Assembly (NCBI GenBank): GCA_018064385.1
Contig: JAGHVI010000083.1
Span: forward strand, 1-9,497
DNA from: Candidatus Minthenecus merdequi
Lineage (GTDB): Bacteria > Bacteroidota > Bacteroidia > Bacteroidales > Paludibacteraceae
Direction of reading: 5' to 3'
Length of the DNA: 9,497 nucleotides
In this document: positions 7,640 through 9,497 of the stretch, one piece after another
Layout of the letters: each line of letters opens with the position of its first letter
How positions within the stretch are numbered: the first letter of the stretch is position 1
Made by a program: the position numbers and the translations under genes
The notes under the pieces: model-generated
Told to the model about the DNA's origin: nothing
Database searches by the model: none
What the model saw: only the letters and a program-made list of their open reading frames with translations

Positions 7640-8184
7640 TACAATGTCCTGAATGCAGAAGCCATATTCCTGAAGACAGTTACTATTGCGACCAGTGTGG
7701 CAAGGAACTGCACTGGTGTCCGGAATGCAAAAAGCCGAAACGAGGCACTCAATGTCCTGTGTGCGGCAATGACCTTATACCATCAGCGAGATATCATGGA
7801 GCAGAGCAGACGACGCAACAACCAAAGCCACAGCCAACTTTGCAGCCCACCAAATCCCCTGTTGTGCCGCCTGTTGCGACTTTTCCACAAGGTACAGCCG
7901 TTGCTTCTGATATATCCCGTCTTGTGGGTAACGGATTAGTTCTCAACCTGATGGAAGGATCATTTGGACGAACGGGTGGAATGTGGCAACAACTGGCCTC
8001 ATTTCAATATGTATCGGGCAATCATGGTCGTATATCCCGTATAGGCAGCGATTGGGCAATAACAGATGTAGGTTCGACTAACGGAACATTTATCAATGGA
8101 CAGCGTCTTATTCCAAATGTTACAACAGTCATTCATCGTGGTGACTGTGTACGCATTGCGACTTACGATTTCATCATCGAATAA
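7636..8184 (+). CDS. double zinc-ribbon FHA-domain protein
   Basis: This 182-residue soluble protein would bind phosphothreonine peptides. It opens with two zinc ribbons (C4/C7/C18/C21 and C28/C31/C40/C43), then a Pro/Gln/Thr-rich flexible linker (about 57-82). The linker ends in PQGTAVA (84-90), the same motif repeated in the kinase N-terminus. The FHA domain fills about 100-182, with the conserved GR (R112), the SxxH motif (S127, H130), and the DVGSTNGTFING signature (144-155) containing N149. All residues usually needed for phosphothreonine recognition are present. The domain ends almost at the C-terminus. The start is fixed by the ATGA overlap with the ATPase gene. Within the operon it is the likely reader of marks made by the kinase, bringing a zinc-ribbon partner or the ATPase to phosphorylated targets; that role is inferred. 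Confidence 0.92.
   Translation: MIQCPECRSHIPEDSYYCDQCGKELHWCPECKKPKRGTQCPVCGNDLIPSARYHGAEQTTQQPKPQPTLQPTKSPVVPPVATFPQGTAVASDISRLVGNGLVLNLMEGSFGRTGGMWQQLASFQYVSGNHGRISRIGSDWAITDVGSTNGTFINGQRLIPNVTTVIHRGDCVRIATYDFIIE
7885..7905 (+). repeat. single PQGTAVA motif in the FHA protein linker
   Basis: The 21 bases encode PQGTAVA and match the corresponding phase of the kinase repeat at about 18 of 21 positions, with only silent differences. The protein sequence is thus identical in two different genes 6.5 kb apart. It sits between the flexible linker and the FHA domain. Confidence 0.85.
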
Positions 8185-8220
8185 AGATTCTGCCATAGCA
8201 TTATCACAAAATCAATAACA

Positions 8221-8958
8221 ATGAAACTGACCATTGATGCCTTATGCAATATAGGTGTTGTTCGCCGGAACAACGAAGATGGCATCTCCATCGGGGGAGT
8301 TTTTTTCCGTGACGACTCCACATCAATGACCGTAGATATTCCATCGGACGGCTGCTTCAGCCTGCTTCTCTCAGATGGTATGGGAGGACATGATAATGGC
8401 GAAGAAGCAAGTCAGATAACACTTTCCAACGTTACAGACTTGTTGAGTTCACACGAATTTACTGCCGACAATTTCGAGGATCTGATTCGCGAAGAGGTTC
8501 ACCGCACATCCGACAGACTGAACAATATAGCAAGAGAACAAGGACAAACTCGACCTATGGGTTGTACATTGACAGGAGTGGTGATACTCAACGAAAAAGT
8601 ATGGCTGATAAATGCAGGGGACAGCCGTACCTATCGTTTTCGTGGCAATATGCTACGACAATTGACAGTTGACGAAACAGAGCGCGGCATAACAGGAAAC
8701 CCCTTTGCGAGCAAACTTCTGCTGAATTGCATTGGAGGAGGTGCTCAGGGACATCTCAACATCGAAGAGATTACTCATAAACTCATTGATGGAGACACCC
8801 TGCTGGTTTGCTCGGACGGACTCAGCGATATGGTCACCGATGACGATATCGAGACAGCACTTTCGCAAGGCAAGAGTTCTTCTGATCTTCTTGCAATGGC
8901 ATGTGCAGCAGGTGGACAAGACAACGTCTCAATAATTCTTGCAAAAATCACTATTTAG
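8221..8958 (+). CDS. PP2C-family protein Ser/Thr phosphatase
   Basis: This 245-residue soluble enzyme belongs to the metal-dependent PP2C (PPM) family and would remove phosphate from Ser/Thr residues. Motifs appear in the normal order: RRNNED (15-20, metal ligand D20), DGMGGH (52-57), a GCTLTG strand near 118-123, NAGDSR (132-137, with D134), CSDGLSD (197-203, with D199) and GGQDNVS (231-237, with D234). The length matches the bare catalytic domain of bacterial stand-alone PP2C enzymes, with no signal peptide, membrane helix or extra domain. The ATG at 8221 gives the expected N-terminal strand. It is the last gene of the operon, 36 nt after the FHA gene, and is the obvious antagonist of the kinase, much as PstP-type enzymes pair with PknB-type kinases. 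Confidence 0.94.
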   Translation: MKLTIDALCNIGVVRRNNEDGISIGGVFFRDDSTSMTVDIPSDGCFSLLLSDGMGGHDNGEEASQITLSNVTDLLSSHEFTADNFEDLIREEVHRTSDRLNNIAREQGQTRPMGCTLTGVVILNEKVWLINAGDSRTYRFRGNMLRQLTVDETERGITGNPFASKLLLNCIGGGAQGHLNIEEITHKLIDGDTLLVCSDGLSDMVTDDDIETALSQGKSSSDLLAMACAAGGQDNVSIILAKITI

Positions 8959-8974
8959 GGTTGTTCTATTAATT
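8957..8974 (+). repeat. further copy of the leader-element end motif
   Basis: AGGGTTGTTCTATTAATT at this site matches positions 1-18 at 16 of 18 bases in the same orientation, and its last 12 bases are the exact reverse complement of 239-250. It overlaps the PP2C stop codon (TAG at 8956-8958). No similarity continues beyond the motif, so this is a solo end or the trace of a second element. Confidence 0.6.
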
Positions 8975-9061
8975 CACCGATAAGAAAGAAAAATAAAGAA
9001 AAGTAATAAATAAACTTTTTGGTGTTTCTGGAGTGTGATTTTGTAAGTTGGATTTAGAAAG

Positions 9062-9086
9062 GCAGGGGCTTGGGTTAAGCCCCTGC
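9062..9086. terminator. strong stem-loop, probable bidirectional terminator
   Basis: GCAGGGGCTT (9062-9071) and AAGCCCCTGC (9077-9086) form a perfect 10-bp stem with a 5-nt loop. It lies between two convergent transcription units, the operon ending at 8958 and the minus-strand gene ending at 9137, so it probably ends both. The T-tract is weak: the minus-strand transcript continues with CCTTTCTAAAT and the plus-strand side has none, so termination may be partial or may serve mainly to stabilise 3' ends. The rest of the 178-nt gap is A-rich upstream of the stem, with no gene or RNA that I recognise. Confidence 0.65.
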
Positions 9087-9136
9087 GTGTAGCCATCGTT
9101 GACGTTTTAGTCTTTGGGAGGTGTGCTGATTAGGGG

Positions 9137-9454
9137 TTAGTCTTCTTGGGCAGAGCGCATCTGAGCGATGACGTTAGACATGATGAAACCGCGGAGGGTT
9201 GGATACTTGGATTGCGCCTTGAAAGCAGTCTCGTAGGTAGCGAGCTGAGTGCTGTCAGCCATGATGGTTTTGACCTGAGCGGCAGCTTGTGCGAGGACGG
9301 ACTGATTAGCGAGCTGATTGGTGTTGAACGAGTGTACGCCACGGGTTGACCAAACGAAGTTCTTGCCGTACCTGTCGTAGAAGACTTGGTCTTCGGATTT
9401 GCTGAGTTTGCCTGAGAGGCTCTTGATGAGTGAGATTGTTTTTGCGATTGCCAT
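9137..9454 (-). CDS. small conserved-looking protein of unknown function
   Basis: This 105-residue protein is transcribed against the operon. It has no signal peptide, membrane helix or cysteines, and I see no catalytic motif. The N-terminus is basic and helical (MAIAKTISLIKSL), followed by a YDRYGKNFVWSTRG stretch that looks like a beta hairpin, then Ala/Gln-rich helices and a TLRGFIMSNVI segment. I have an impression of similar short proteins in Prevotella and Bacteroides but cannot name a family, so I assign no function. The frame ends with TAA at 9137-9139 and is followed by the stem-loop at 9062-9086, which supports it as a real gene. The 43 nt upstream to the window edge are AT-rich and show no Shine-Dalgarno sequence. 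A DNA- or RNA-binding role is possible from the basic N-terminus, but this is only a guess. Confidence 0.7.
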   Translation of the reverse strand: MAIAKTISLIKSLSGKLSKSEDQVFYDRYGKNFVWSTRGVHSFNTNQLANQSVLAQAAAQVKTIMADSTQLATYETAFKAQSKYPTLRGFIMSNVIAQMRSAQED

Positions 9455-9497
9455 AGTTGTAAAATGATTTAAGGTTAAAAATTATAGTTAAGAAGCT

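Larger units (their letters stand above)
263..8958 (+). other. predicted five-gene phospho-signalling operon
   Basis: Five genes run in the same direction with gaps of 28 nt, 14 nt, a 4-nt overlap and 36 nt, and no internal terminator-like hairpin is seen. The products form a coherent set: a zinc-ribbon protein, a membrane Ser/Thr kinase with a peptidoglycan-binding domain, a multi-AAA+ ATPase, a zinc-ribbon FHA protein and a PP2C phosphatase. Kinase, FHA reader and PP2C eraser together make a complete threonine-phosphorylation circuit. Co-transcription is inferred from spacing and orientation; no expression data are available. No convincing promoter was found, but it should lie in the last 60 nt before 263. 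Confidence 0.8.

Noticed and set aside
8975..9061. A-rich stretch after the PP2C gene considered as an intrinsic terminator
   Set aside because: No GC-rich stem precedes a T-tract here; the only strong stem is at 9062-9086.

Overview
The window looks like a chromosomal segment of a Bacteroidales bacterium, most likely Prevotella or a close relative. The grounds are indirect: the genes mostly lack Shine-Dalgarno sequences, the DNA is moderately AT-rich, the leader resembles dispersed intergenic repeats I associate with Prevotella/Bacteroides, and the protein style fits. The species cannot be fixed from the sequence alone.

Layout. Positions 1-256 hold a non-coding, highly palindromic element bounded by short terminal inverted repeats. 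Five plus-strand genes follow, tightly packed from 263 to 8958, and look like one operon: (1) a multi-zinc-ribbon protein with a helical middle; (2) a 1049-residue membrane Ser/Thr protein kinase carrying five N-terminal APQGTAV heptads, five membrane helices and a C-terminal peptidoglycan-binding domain; (3) a 1092-residue zinc-ribbon protein with one degenerate and three intact CbxX/CfxQ-type AAA+ modules; (4) a double zinc-ribbon/FHA protein that also carries one PQGTAVA motif; (5) a PP2C phosphatase. Gaps are 28 nt, 14 nt, a 4-nt ATGA overlap, and 36 nt. After the last stop come another copy of the end motif of the leader element, an A-rich stretch, and a strong GC stem-loop. That stem-loop probably ends both the operon and a convergent minus-strand gene of unknown function (9137-9454).

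How the genes may work together (inference). The kinase places its peptidoglycan-binding domain outside the membrane and its catalytic domain inside, so it could report cell-wall state. The PP2C enzyme would reverse its phosphorylations, and the FHA protein would read phosphothreonine. The AAA+ protein would be the ATP-driven remodelling output. Zinc ribbons in three of the five proteins and the PQGTAV peptide shared by kinase and FHA protein suggest a physical complex. The parts list recalls the kinase/phosphatase/FHA switches of type VI secretion and the TerY-P modules, but no secretion, vWA or Ter gene is visible here. I regard the operon as the candidate undescribed system of the window.
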